Under the pieces are notes generated by a model. It searched no databases and had not been told where the DNA came from. It saw nothing but the letters and a program-made list of their open reading frames with translations. The position numbers and the translations under genes were made by a program. Shown in pieces: positions 10,382 to 21,089 of a stretch of DNA of 64,000 nt (the first letter of the stretch is position 1; every line of letters begins with the position of its first letter). The stretch lies in contig OY987299.1 of assembly GCA_963920635.1 (NCBI GenBank), positions 20,414,901 through 20,478,900 on the forward strand, written 5' to 3'. This DNA comes from Pseudeuparius sepicola (taxonomy: Eukaryota > Arthropoda > Insecta > Coleoptera > Anthribidae).

Positions 10382-11695
10382 CAGTGTGGATAGAAATTGT
10401 GGAATACCTATTGCTTATATTTCTTAAAATATTCCTCACATCAAAAACATGTTTTAATAAAAGTGTTAGGGAAATTATTTCCCGTTTAGTGATATCAAGC
10501 TACGAAAGCGTAGAGCGGCCACATGAGATTTGTTTTATCCTTGACACTTTTTTCTGTCAATTATGTAAAATTGAAACTTTTATCTGTCAATTATACATAA
10601 TTGACACTTTTTTCTGTCAATTATAGATAATTTACATTTTTTTCTGTCAATTATAAAACTGTCAATTATGTATAATTGACATAAAAAATGTCAATTATAC
10701 ATAATTGACAGAAAAAAATGTCAATTATACATAATTGACAGAAAAAAGTGTCAATTATGTATAATTGACAGAAAAAAGTGTCAATTATATATAATTGACA
10801 GAAAAAATTGTCAAGGATAAAAAAATCTCATGTGGCCGCTCTACGCTTTCGTATCAAGCAATCTTTCGTAGCACAAAAAGTGTGGTTGCCATGGTAACCG
10901 ATTTAATTTTTTTAAATGGCAGCATATACTTTTTTTGGTGAAAATTGATACATTGGAACTTTCTGAATACGATACAATAAAATTTTAATGGGGTCGCATA
11001 ACAAAAAAATACAAAAAATTTAAGTTTTCTATTATGCTATTGACAATGTTTGTCAAAATAATTATTAACATCAAGTTAGCCATGCCAAAATCAGAACAAT
11101 GGGAAACTGTCACTAGCTGTCAGTTGCTTGTAATTGTGTGCATTGTTACATTAAACGTACTTTTTTACTGAATTTTCTGTGTACTTAAGTATTTAGTATG
11201 TTAACCTGTATTCTTTCCGTTTCACTTAATTCAAGCGCCATTATAACTTACTAAGTACCTACTTTAAGTACACAGAAAATTGAGTAAAAAAGTACGTTTA
11301 CTGTAACAATGCACACAATTACAAGCAACTGACAGCTAGTGACAGTTTCCCATTGTTATAATTTTGGCATGGCTAACTTGATGTTAATAATTATTTTGAT
11401 AAACATTGTCAATAGCATAATAGAAAACTTTTTTTTTGTATTTTTTTCTTATGCGACCCCTTGTATCGTATTCAGAAAGTTCCAATAAGTATATCAATTT
11501 TCACCAAAAAACGTATATGGTGCCATTTAAAAAAATCAAGTCGGTTACCATGGCAACCACATTTTTTGTGCTACGAAAGATTGCTTGATATCACTAAACG
11601 GGAAGTAATTTCCCCTAACACTTTTATAACATGTTTTTAATATGAGGAATATTTTAAGAAATATAAGCAATATTCTACAATTTCTATCCACACTG
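10382..11695. mobile_element. Large foldback element, CAGTGTGGATAG ends, TA flanked
   Basis: The ends CAGTGTGGATAGAAATTGT and its complement are flanked by TA on both sides (10380-10381 and 11696-11697), fitting the Tc1/mariner superfamily. The arms pair almost throughout: 10382-10500 plus 10860-11185 against about 11250-11695, including the matched TGACAGTTTCCCATTGTT and GGTTGCCATGGTAACC blocks. The left arm is interrupted by a second element (10501-10851). No transposase coding is visible, so it is non-autonomous. Confidence 0.85.
10501..10851. mobile_element. Nested palindromic element built of TGTCAATTAT repeats
   Basis: Inserted in the left arm of the surrounding foldback. The ends TACGAAAGCGTAGAGCGGCC and its complement flank an array. 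The 8-bp TSD TATCAAGC (10493-10500 and 10852-10859) agrees with the empty site preserved in the opposite arm (complement of GATTGCTTGATATC, 11578-11591). The interior (about 10550-10815) is a tandem array of 22-bp palindromes of the form TGTCAATTATNNATAATTGACA separated by GAAAAAA-type spacers. The spacer strand flips near 10655, so the whole element is itself a palindrome. Confidence 0.85.
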
Positions 11696-11697
11696 TA

Positions 11698-12603
11698 TCA
11701 ATAATCATGAAATTGATGTAATCCGGAACATATGGTTCAACTGCTGCCTTCAAGGTTACTTCCAACTAAAACTCGTACCATAGAAGAACCTACTTCGTAG
11801 TAGATTCTTCTATGCTAGTACACACTAAAATGCTCACTTATGAGAAAAATAGTTACAGAATATCCATCCACCTTCAAAGCATAGATAACGAATGATTTCT
11901 GAGCTTCGAACCAGTGGCGGATTCTCTAAGCAGACAGAGCAGACAGTGCCTGCTCAGCAACATATACATATAAAAATGCCTTTATTTCTAATTAGTACAC
12001 CTATACAAAATTGAAGCCTGCCTTTGGTTTACATTCTTACCAATGGAACGTGGGGGATATCAGCCTCTGGGAAATATCGGCCACATTATTATTTAGGGCC
12101 GTAAGATGCCAGCGCCCTCTGTCGCCGTTACTAGGCGTCGTTTGAAGATACTAGCCATGTTGAGTTCGGCGATTCCACCCTTTGTGTTGACTTCGTTGTA
12201 CAATATCGAAAATCGTTGGGTTTCTTATAATTTTTCCACCATTATTGATAAGAGCGGGAATGATATGTATTTCATAGGTTTGCGTCCTTAAGTTGCTATT
12301 AGGATCAATAGTCAACTAGGTCGATAAGGTCTTAAATTCTGCTTCATGTCATTAATTTTTAGGTCATTAGTTAGGCATTGGAGTAATGTCGATCAGATCT
12401 ATCCGCATATTACCAAGGCCCATCGGCGCAGAGGCGAAATATATAGCAACAGTTTCTATACCACTCAACCCCCTACCGGAGACCAAAGCTACTAATAGCA
12501 GATAGCGAGTGAAATAAAGGATGAAATCAATATCACCATTATTAATCCTTTACTTATTGATATAATGAAAAAGCAAAATTATAGGTCAAGGTAGATATAG
12601 GTA
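11698..12603. other. Unassigned sequence between two transposons
   Basis: No gene is visible. A perfect 10-bp-stem hairpin CATAGAAGAA/TTCTTCTATG lies at 11778-11813. 11914 onwards reads CAGTGGCGGATTC, a possible lone hAT-type terminus. The remainder shows nothing I can support. Confidence 0.5.
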
Positions 12604-12788
12604 GGGGAGAGTAGGCCACAGTGAAACAGTGTCCACAGTGAAACAATCAATAAAGCTTTTAAATTTACCGCCAGTTCAAGTTGTTTTTCGGTTTATTTCA
12701 GCCGCCTTGATATCCACTAGTCTCTGCTCGTCTGTGGAGTGTGTAAGGTTAACAGTTTTGTGCCTGTTTGATAAAGCCGTTTCTTAAG

Positions 12789-13079
12789 GTAAGATTTTTT
12801 TTTTAGTATATGAAATGATGATATTATAATTTGTAGAATATCATGTTAAATGTTTATTTCTATATTTTCTTGTTTACTTGGAACATTGTTTAACATAACC
12901 TAGGGGTTATTTCTAATGCAGTTGGTATTGTTGGTTGCCTACTAAATTTTATTAAATGGTGTGTAAATAGTACACAGTGAAACACTGCTAAGTGGGACAC
13001 ACTGAAACATTATTTTGTTGTTTCACTGTGTACCTTAGGAGAGGACCAGAATCTATTTAATACTTTTTTATATTTGCAG
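12789..13079 (+). other. Predicted 5'-UTR intron of the pogo-type transposase
   Basis: The donor AAG|GTAAGA sits at 12786-12794 and the acceptor TTTATATTTGCAG ends at 13079, immediately before the ATG at 13080. The upstream tract is pyrimidine-rich. This gives a 291-bp intron in the leader and explains why the long open frame continues slightly upstream of the ATG. A spliced transcript read would confirm it. Confidence 0.7.
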
Positions 13080-15188
13080 ATGGGTAGGAAACCAAAGCCA
13101 CGAAAAATTGGCACCGCATCAGAAGAGCAAATGCTTGCAGCCGTAAATGCTGTTTTACATGATCACTTGTCGCTAAGAACCGCCGCTGAACGTTACAATG
13201 TCAAATATGTTACCTTGTTTCGTTATGTTCAAAGGAAAAGGATGAATCCTGATGAGATGATACGAATGAAACCCAACTATGAAGTGAATCAAGTCTTTAC
13301 AGAAGATGAGGAAGTGGTACTGGCGGACTACATTCAGAGATGTAGTCAAATGGCACATGGATTGACTACTAATAAGGTAAAGGAACTGGCATACGAATGT
13401 GCTGTGAAAAATTCTAAGAAAATCCCTGCTTCGTGGAATACAAATAAAGCTGCTGGGCAAGATTGGCTTCGAGGGTTTTTAAAAAGGAGAGGAAATTTAA
13501 GTATTCGCCAACCAGAACAGTGCAGTTTATCTAGGCTAACCTCCTTCAATAGGCACAATGTCAGTGAATTCTTTATGAAATTAGAAGATTTGTACAACAG
13601 GGTTCCAAAACTTGTTGACGGATCAAGAATCTTTAATTTAGACGAAACTAGCACTACTACAGTGCATGCCCCAAAAAAGATAATTGCTGGCAAGGGAATT
13701 AAGCAAGTAAATAGTTGCACCAGTGGAGAAAGGGGACAGTTGGTCACTACATGTGTAATTGTATCAGCCTTGGGCACGTACTTACCACCCATTATGGTAT
13801 TTCCCAGAAAAAAATTTAAAGAACATATGTTGAAGATTGCTTTACCTGGAACTCTTGGCCTGGCAAATTCCTCAGGATGGATGAATTCTGAGCTTTTTCC
13901 TGAGGTAATGAATCACTTTATAAGATATTCAGGCAGTTCTAAGGAAAATCCATGTTTAATAATTTACGATAACCACGAAAGCCATATTAGTATCAAAGTT
14001 ATTGATAAAGCGAAACAATCGGGGGTGCATATTTTAACACTACCTCCCCATACCAGCAACAAAATGCAGCCACTTGATGTCTCAGTTTTTGCCCCTTTTA
14101 AAAACTATTATAATTCAGCTTGTCAAACATGGATGACCAAACATCCTGGTGTTCCTTTAACCATTTACGACATAAGTGAATGTGTGTCTGAGGCTCTTAT
14201 AAAGGCATTGACGCCTACAAACATAATAGCAGGATTCAAAAAATGCGGAATTTATCCATTCGACAAATTTATTTTCACAGATAGCGATTTTCTCTGCTCC
14301 GCTATTACGGATAGACCCTTTGTAAGCAAAGAAGATGAGGCGGCAGCTGGACCTTCGTCGACAAATAATGATGATGATGCTCATTTTAACACAGAAGCTC
14401 CTAAACTCTCCACAAGTGCAAACACTTCTGATTTTCATTCTGAACAACATTCACCAAATAATTCACACATCCAGATTGACCTTAAAACACCTGAAAAAGA
14501 CAACTGTATGACAAGTGCTAAGCCAGAAGTAACTGCCTTAAAAGAAAGATTTATTTCACCACAAGAATATAAAGGATTTCCTAAAGCGCAAAATAGAAAA
14601 AACACCAATAGAAAACCACGACAAAAGAAAAAGTCTGCTATAATTACTGATACGCCAGAAAAAGAGGCTATCTTAGATAAAGAAAACATGAAAAAAGTGT
14701 CTGGAAAAACACAAGCCAGATTGTCAGAACTGAATAATCAAAAGCCAAAACCGAAGAAGATGAAATTACAATCTAAAAAAGAAAAGAAAATCCAAGATGA
14801 TGATTCATCTGAATCTGACGTCGAAATTGCATACGCAGAAAGTTCTGATAGTGAAACTCTACATTTCTCCGATATAGAAGATAACTTCGAAGGAAAACTT
14901 CCCAAAATGGGTGATTATGTCCTTGTTAGATTTAGTAACGAGGTATATTACGTGGGAAAGGTAGTGAACGAAGAAATACCAGAGAAAGAATATCAAATAT
15001 CTTTTCTTAGGAAGACAAAAAAATTTGGTGATTGTTGCTTCTTATTCCCCGTGGTAGAAGATATATCTGTAGTTAACATCAATGATATCAAGAGTCTATT
15101 ACCAGCACCACAGCCTAGAAGAAATACAAAACGGATGTCAAATTATTACAAATTTGCGGTTTCCTTTGGAACTTTGGATGTACGATAG
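13080..15188 (+). CDS. pogo-type DDD transposase, intact, about 702 aa
   Basis: This encodes the enzyme that binds the element's inverted repeats and performs cut-and-paste transposition in the nucleus. From the ATG at 13080: a psq-type helix-turn-helix at about residues 14-53; a CENP-B-type DNA-binding domain at about 72-150; and a DDE_1 catalytic domain at about 185-395, with likely acidic residues D188 (NLDETS), D297 (IYDNHESH) and D333 (QPLDVSVF), the DDD form typical of pogo. The downstream DDE-domain motif IIAGFKKCGIYPFD is present. Residues 400-605 are low-complexity, lysine/serine-rich and probably disordered or nuclear-localising, with an acidic DDDSSESD patch. The last 90 residues form a compact segment (DYVLVRFSNEVYYVGKVVNE...YQISFLR) that looks like a small Tudor-like barrel; this is inference. 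The ATG is chosen because it directly follows a strong splice acceptor; upstream in-frame codons lack an ATG. No frameshift or stop occurs. Confidence 0.95.
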   Translation: MGRKPKPRKIGTASEEQMLAAVNAVLHDHLSLRTAAERYNVKYVTLFRYVQRKRMNPDEMIRMKPNYEVNQVFTEDEEVVLADYIQRCSQMAHGLTTNKVKELAYECAVKNSKKIPASWNTNKAAGQDWLRGFLKRRGNLSIRQPEQCSLSRLTSFNRHNVSEFFMKLEDLYNRVPKLVDGSRIFNLDETSTTTVHAPKKIIAGKGIKQVNSCTSGERGQLVTTCVIVSALGTYLPPIMVFPRKKFKEHMLKIALPGTLGLANSSGWMNSELFPEVMNHFIRYSGSSKENPCLIIYDNHESHISIKVIDKAKQSGVHILTLPPHTSNKMQPLDVSVFAPFKNYYNSACQTWMTKHPGVPLTIYDISECVSEALIKALTPTNIIAGFKKCGIYPFDKFIFTDSDFLCSAITDRPFVSKEDEAAAGPSSTNNDDDAHFNTEAPKLSTSANTSDFHSEQHSPNNSHIQIDLKTPEKDNCMTSAKPEVTALKERFISPQEYKGFPKAQNRKNTNRKPRQKKKSAIITDTPEKEAILDKENMKKVSGKTQARLSELNNQKPKPKKMKLQSKKEKKIQDDDSSESDVEIAYAESSDSETLHFSDIEDNFEGKLPKMGDYVLVRFSNEVYYVGKVVNEEIPEKEYQISFLRKTKKFGDCCFLFPVVEDISVVNINDIKSLLPAPQPRRNTKRMSNYYKFAVSFGTLDVR

Positions 15189-15672
15189 TCTAATTGTACT
15201 TTAATTATCAATAAATAATAATATTTGGTTTTAGTTTTTATTATTCACAAAAATTTGTATATGTTTCACTGTATACTACCTTTTGTTTCACTGTGCACCA
15301 TCCACAGTACACAGTGGAACAGTTGCAGGGATTTTAAAAAAATGCCTAAAATGCATATCTTTATTTGTCCTTCATTTTTTTTTCTACGCCAGAAGCTAGG
15401 GAAAGCTTAATCAATTTGATGACAAATCTTGTTTTTCGATATTATTTCGGTATTATTTAATTTTGGCCCAAAATCCAAAAAATGTTTCACTGTGGCCTAC
15501 CCTCCCCTACATACAAATACAATTACATTATACAGATTGCCATGGAAGTATGGAAGTGCAATTTAGGTACCATCAATTAGCTTGAGCATAGTGAACACTA
15601 AATTCTGAACCATTCTTGCAAGCTACCTATTAATGAACGTGCGTCTGGAGAAAAATTGGCAAGTGACATATA

Positions 15673-17331
15673 CAGGGTGTACCAATTAGCCTGCCATAAT
15701 TTACCAGCGTGTTCTACGACCTAAAAAAATTAAAAAAGTTCCTATAAACATGGCCTCAAAAATGCCCCCTAATGTCGCTATAGCCCCCGAAAGGGGCAGT
15801 TTCACAAACGGTTTTTTCTAAATATTTCCGGAACGAACAAAAATAAAATTCTGAAATTTGGTATGTGATGTACCTGTGAGATTTGACATTTGTCGAGGTA
15901 GCGATAGTTAGACATTCTTAATCATAGGCGTCCTAAATGAGGGGTTAAGGCGTTAAAAATACCCTAAATTTTGTGTGTGTGCTCTTTCCTCAAATTTATT
16001 GCGAAATATCAGGGTATTCTACAAAAAAATTATGATCTTGTTGAACTTTGACAGCGTGCACCGTTTTCGAGTAACATCGTATTGAATTTTTTTTGCAGGG
16101 GGCCATGAAAATGCGTATTAGAAATTAGCCTGCCATATTTTACCAGAATGTTCTGCGACCCAAAAAGATGAAAAAGTTCCTATAAACATGGCCTTAAAAA
16201 TGCCCCGTAAAAGGGCTATAGCTCCCAAAATGGACACATTGGCAAACGGTTTTTTCTAAATATTTCCAGAACGAGCAAAGATAAAATTCTGAAATTTGGT
16301 ATGTGCCATGCCTAGGACAAAGTTTACAGAATAAAGAACAGTTGGGTCACTCGAGCCGGCGGCGACATCAAAGGCAGCGCCGCGCAGATGTTTCGCAGTG
16401 CGTTAATACTGGTGAGCTAATAATGCATGGCATATGCCGGGTATATACGAAGCAAAAAGTCGACATCGGCGACTCTCTTTGATGTCCGATTTATAAAGGA
16501 GCCGCGCCCAGTGACCCAACTTATATTTTATTCTGTAAACGTTGCATAGGAGAATAAATCACGAAAAAAGCGCACACAAAAAATTTGGGATTTTTTAACC
16601 TTTTGACCCCCCTTATTTGGGACGCCTATGATGAAGAATGTCAAACTATCTCTACCTCGATAAACGTCAAATCTCACAGGTATATCACACGCACCAAATT
16701 TCATAACTTTATCTTTGTTCGTTCTGGAAGTATTTAGAAAAAACCGTTTGCCAAAGTGTCCATTTCGGGGGCTATAATAGCCCCCTTAGGGGACTTTTTT
16801 AAGGTCATGCTTACTTTCTTCATTTTTTTGTATCAAAAAACGTGGTGGTAAATTATGGCAGGCTAATTTCTAATAGGCGTTTTCATGGCACTCTGCAAAA
16901 AAAATTCAAAACGAGTTTACTCGAAAATGATGCATGCTATCGAAGTTCAACAACAGCACCTTTTCTTTGTAGAATACCTTCAACTTTCATAATTTCGCAA
17001 GAAATCAGGAAGAAAGTATACGAAAAAAATTTTGGGGTAATTTTAACTCCATTTGGGACTCCATTTGGGACGCCTATGGTTAAGAATGTCTAACTATCGC
17101 TACTTCGGTAAATGTAAAATCTCACAGGTACGTCACATATCAAATTTCAGAATTTTATCTTTGTTCGTTCTGGAAATATTTATAGAAACCCGTTTGTGAA
17201 ACTGCCCCTTTCGGGGGCTATATAGCCCCATTAGGAGGCATTTTTGAGGCCATGTTTATAGGAACTTTTTTCATTTTTTAGGTCGTAAAACATGCTGGTA
17301 AATTATGGCATGCTAATTTCGGGACACCCTG
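15673..17331. mobile_element. Double foldback element, CAGGGTGT ends, TA flanked
   Basis: The 1,659-bp element is flanked by TA (15671-15672 and 17332-17333). It begins CAGGGTGTACCAATTAGCC and ends with a similar complement. It contains four related copies of a unit that starts TTAGCCTGCCATAATTTACC: two on the left (15692 onwards and 16126 onwards) and two inverted on the right (ending about 16868 and 17320). So it is a foldback inside a foldback. Other shared words are GGGGCTATA and GTTCGTTCTGGAAATATTTA. A separate small element occupies its centre. No transposase coding was found. Confidence 0.85.
16322..16540. mobile_element. Small GC-richer MITE at the centre of the double foldback
   Basis: The terminal inverted repeats GTTTACAGAATAAA..AGTTGGGTCACT (left) and its complement (right) enclose a GC-rich core of about 160 bp with GCCGGCGGCGACATCAAA. 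The inner part also pairs loosely (GACATCAAA with TTTGATGTC). It lies exactly where the two inner arms of the surrounding element diverge, so it probably inserted there. The target duplication is unclear (TGCCTAGG against TGCATAGG). Confidence 0.65.
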
Positions 17332-17333
17332 TA

Positions 17334-19010
17334 TAGGTTAAATTCGAAAGAAAAATAGTCTTATAGAAGATTCTTAAATGCTTAAGTAGGTATCTGAAAA
17401 TGGCATTCACTAAGAGAACCCACTGCGTATATGACTATCACTACTCGCAATGCCATACGATACACATGAGCACCAAGTGAATTTCTTTAACTGGGCAAAA
17501 TGTGATTGATATGTGTATATTGTGGCAACAAATTATTAATATCCAGGTGTGCTCTACACCTTCCGAATTGAAAGCAATGTAAGCTCCTATTGCTGCATTT
17601 GACTCCACAAATTATGCACCTGTCGAAGCACTGAGATTAACGCAAACCGGAATGAATTATTAATCAGGCACACGCTATACCTTCATTAAATTATGTTAAC
17701 GGAACGCCTAAAACCTTAATGACAAGAGTAGAACTAAATTTCGGGCTTGGTCAGTCAATCAGATCAACATATTTTTAGAAGCGTTCTTCGTAAACTGTTT
17801 CTATTTTCGAAATGATGATAATTATAATATTGAGGAGAAAATGATCTGACATTAATTATTGTCCTACACATAAACAACCACTTGTTTACTACAATGTTTT
17901 AGAGTCTCACAACAATGAAAGAACGGGGGCTCTCGACCCTCACGTGTCGTCCACAAAGCGATCAAGATCGGGACTTGGCGAAGTCCTAGGAATCAATCTG
18001 ATGCAGTCGGTCGGAATGCGGCACTGGCTATATTATTAGCTCGTGTAATCTAAACCAATAACCGGGGAATATAGGATATCTCACAGTAATCAGCGCAACG
18101 CTAATCATACATAGTTCACTCGGTAATAAAATAATAATCCATGAATGGAACTTCAAAGAGTTGTGGGATTCGTGGAAAACATATTTGTGTAGTAGAATGC
18201 ATAGATAGCCCAACGATGTTGGAATCTGTTTTATCAATGCCCGAGAGTACAATTAACAGGGGTTATAATCCATTCCGTGAATGTTGTCTGACTTTCGTGG
18301 ATTCGAATCTCGAAAATGGCACAATTATTGTTACCATATTTGGGACAAAAGTAGGTGAATACCTTCTACAGGGTACCTATATTTTAATTTGTGAATATTT
18401 CAAAATAAGTGACAGAAGTATTTTGGAAATAGTTTCTTAAGGGTTCCGCAGAAAGTAATAGTTATTTACCTTGCATACAAAATGACATAGTTGGGTAAAA
18501 CGACACAGCCAAAATATCTTGTATTATTGACATCTATGAGTGTTTAACTATTTAGATTCTTCAGAGTTCCCGTGGCCACTTGGTTATAGATTTGGTTGAT
18601 GCAAAATATTCGAATTATCTCAGGCAGTTACTTAATCGTCACTAGCACTATCTCTTTGAACCCTACATTTTTCCTATTAATCCGTCTTTAGTTACCGATC
18701 AATTTTCTGTTTGTTATTAAATAACTTGTTAACTAAATTTGACATAATGGGGCAAAACGGCATACCTGCACTACCTGTAAAATGCCGTATGGTAACCTAT
18801 GACGTTTTACCATCCTTAGTAATCCAGGTGCTAATTTAATTAATTCTGCCGTTTCGTCATGCTTTTCCATAAACTACTGCATCCACAATCCTTGGTTGTT
18901 TCAATGAAACTATATTTTTCTCCATTTTTCATTTCATAGTTTATGTAGCTTTTGATAGGCAACAATTCAAAACCAGGCCAATTGGCTCCAATACAAGAAT
19001 TAGGTCCATA
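17334..19010. other. Unassigned sequence, no gene supported
   Basis: A 99-codon open frame at 18141-18440 has no recognisable domain and no homologue I can name. 17925-18030 is GC-richer than its neighbours. The pieces near 18486 and 18744 share GACATA..GGGGCAAAACG or GGGTAAAACGACAC words, reminiscent of the ends of other pogo-like elements, but no paired termini were found. Confidence 0.45.
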
Positions 19011-19012
19011 TA

Positions 19013-19391
19013 CAGGGTGAGTCTGAAATAACTGGTATTCTTTTCTTGGGTAATAGAGATGGTCATTCTGAACCACTTTTCTTAATACATCTTTTTCCTA
19101 GCGCCGAGATTTTTCTATAATTCATCCTCTCAAAATCCCCCCTCTATGAAAACACGGCACTGGCGCCCTCCCAACAACAGAATAGAAAATGGTAAATCAT
19201 CAACTAGTATAGTATTTTGAGACCGAGTTCACGCTATTCTATCCGCCGTGTCTTCATAGAGGGGGCATTTTAGGTGGGTAAATTAGAGAAAAATTTCGGC
19301 GATAGGAAAAAAAATTATTAAGAAAAGTTGTTCAGAATGACCATCTCTCTTACCCAAAAAAAAGGATGCCAGTTATTTCAGACCCACCCTG
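19013..19391. mobile_element. MITE, CAGGGTGAGTCTGAAATAAC ends, TA flanked
   Basis: A 379-bp non-autonomous element with flanking TA at 19011-19012 and 19392-19393. The arms of about 140 bp pair through TGGTCATTCTGAAC and CCCTCTATGAA..ACACGG. No coding capacity. It shares only the outermost CAGGGTG with the other TA-flanked foldbacks in the window. Confidence 0.88.
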
Positions 19392-19445
19392 TAGAATAAC
19401 CCGCTGGATTGTAAGAATTTTATTTGAGACCTATTGGTTTTAAAG

Positions 19446-19565
19446 TCGTTGCTGCGTAAGAGTTGATAGGCATTATTTTTGTACTTAGCAACACTTTTTG
19501 TACCTAGCAACCAAACTAAGAGGGCACCTCGAACATTGTTTGATTTACGCTTTCAGGCGTACGAG
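19446..19565 (+). repeat. Dispersed repeat containing TACCTAGCAACC, copy 1
   Basis: Matches 63461-63582 in the same orientation: TTGCTGCGTAAGRGTTG, then two TTTTTGTACYTAGCAAC words, then a CGCTTTCRGGCGT block. Two copies about 44 kb apart show this is repetitive. Nature unknown. Confidence 0.7.
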
Positions 19566-20720
19566 CAGGAAAAAGCATGTTCTAATTCCGGAAAGTCTAC
19601 ACACACGAAATCAATACACCTACGATATTTTATTGTCTTGCAGATCTAGCTGCGTTGCAGTCTGAAAACAAACATATCCCACCTGAAAAATCCGGTTTTA
19701 ACGAAGACGAAGAACGAATGGTGCCAGATAAATATAGTTCAGTCCTGCAAAGCCCGACAAGTTAGCAATCAATCTGTATTTGGCACTAGGACGGGGCAAA
19801 CACGTATAGGAATCTATTTGGCGCAGTCAGCAGGATTCGCGATCGGATGTATCATTGGGTCCCAAATTCGTCCGTCACAGTTATTTACAAACATACTTAC
19901 TCGAATAGTTCGTACTAGAAAGATGATAAATAAAAATTTATGTTTCTGAGACTGGCTTTTGGCATGATTTGTGTTTCTTCGTGTCGTGGGTCATTTAATA
20001 TTTCGAAGACAACTCGGTTATTCAGCAGGTACGTTCTCGGCGGCAAACGATTCTGTCAACGAAAATCGTTTGAATAATTTAGTACGCCTTAAATCTTGGC
20101 ATAAAAACAATTCGGGAGGCAGCGCCTATTCCCCGACAACAGTTTTCCAGTCGGGAGGCCTCCCAGTTGATAAAGTTTACGAGCCCGCCGAGCACTGAAA
20201 AATATGCTTTGCTTTGTCTCCTATAGAATTACTATTGCATCTCGGGCGTGACAAATAATTTTGCGAGAGTGCTCCTCATACAGAAATTCTTTTAAAAGCT
20301 CCTCAATACAACAACGGGACGGGATCCAGGCCCGAATCGGCGCCTATTCAGGACACAAAATGGGAATGCGGGACAAAGCGGATTGTTCTTTTCCTCCTCG
20401 CCCATTTTCCATTAATTGCGAAACTGTGGGAAGTAGGTATTGTGAATATTTATAGAGGATTTCCTCGGGGCGGCGCCTTTCTATTTTAAGATGCTAAATT
20501 ATGCTTTCGTTTATTTTCGTTCGGTTGCTCTTATACAGTGTGAATCTGAGTAATGAAAATGACAATAGCGAACAAAATGAACTGGATTTCTTATTCCTGG
20601 AATTCTGGTCAATAAACCTGACGTCAAAAAAGTGCAAGAGTTTTCGAAAAGTTGATATTTTCTAATTGAGTTGTTGTATTTTAGCGATAGAAAGGCACTG
20701 TAGAGTCATCAGTTTCGCGA
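19566..20720. other. Moderately GC-rich unassigned sequence
   Basis: No gene is supported. Short open frames at 19971-20198 and 20261-20455 lie in a GC-richer part but have no recognisable domain. The composition differs from the surrounding AT-rich DNA and could be unique or conserved noncoding DNA; only comparison with related genomes could tell. Confidence 0.4.
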
Positions 20721-21089
20721 TCAAGGGCGTATCCAGGATTTCGCCTTGGGAGGGGTAATATAAAATATTTTTTTAGCATTAGTTGTTTGGTGCGTTCGTA
20801 AAAGCAATTTCAACTGAATATGGTGGTATTTTATTACCTACATAAAAAAAATACAAAACATTATAGGTATAAAAATATTTTTAAAAATAAATAACATTCT
20901 CTAAAATAATATAAAACTCTTAAAAATCACATCCATATCACAATGGATTATAATAGGAATAGGAATATAGCTATCTATTATAATATGAAATCAATTTTTC
21001 TTTTTGTTTTTTTGGCGTATCGCTCAATAACCCGAGAAACATCTATACATTGATTTCTCTGTGGGTAAATAGCAGTACCAATCCTACTT

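Larger units (their letters stand above)
12604..15507 (+). mobile_element. Complete pogo-type (Tc1/mariner superfamily) transposon
   Basis: The 2,904-bp element has 25-bp terminal inverted repeats beginning GGGGAGAGTAGGCCACAGTG (left) and, complemented, GGGGAGGGTAGGCCACAGTG (right), flanked by TA at 12602-12603 and 15508-15509. It encloses one uninterrupted transposase ORF with a 5' intron and a poly(A) signal (AATAAA at 15210-15215). Copies of the word CACAGTGAAACA recur at 12618 and 12634, near 12974 and 13018, and in the 3' part near 15261, 15284 and 15484. All these features are expected of an autonomous, fairly young copy. Confidence 0.95.

Noticed and set aside
10540..10820. CRISPR-like array
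   Set aside because: The repeats are self-palindromic with homopolymer-like spacers inside a eukaryotic transposon; no unique spacers and no cas genes.
11914..11960. hAT terminus CAGTGGCGGATTC
   Set aside because: No right-hand partner or target duplication found.
18141..18440. 99-codon ORF as a gene
   Set aside because: No domain, no splice or regulatory context; chance length.
20725..20770. hAT-like terminus GGGCGTATCCAGG
   Set aside because: No convincing complementary end; the coding relic to its right is IS630-type, not hAT.
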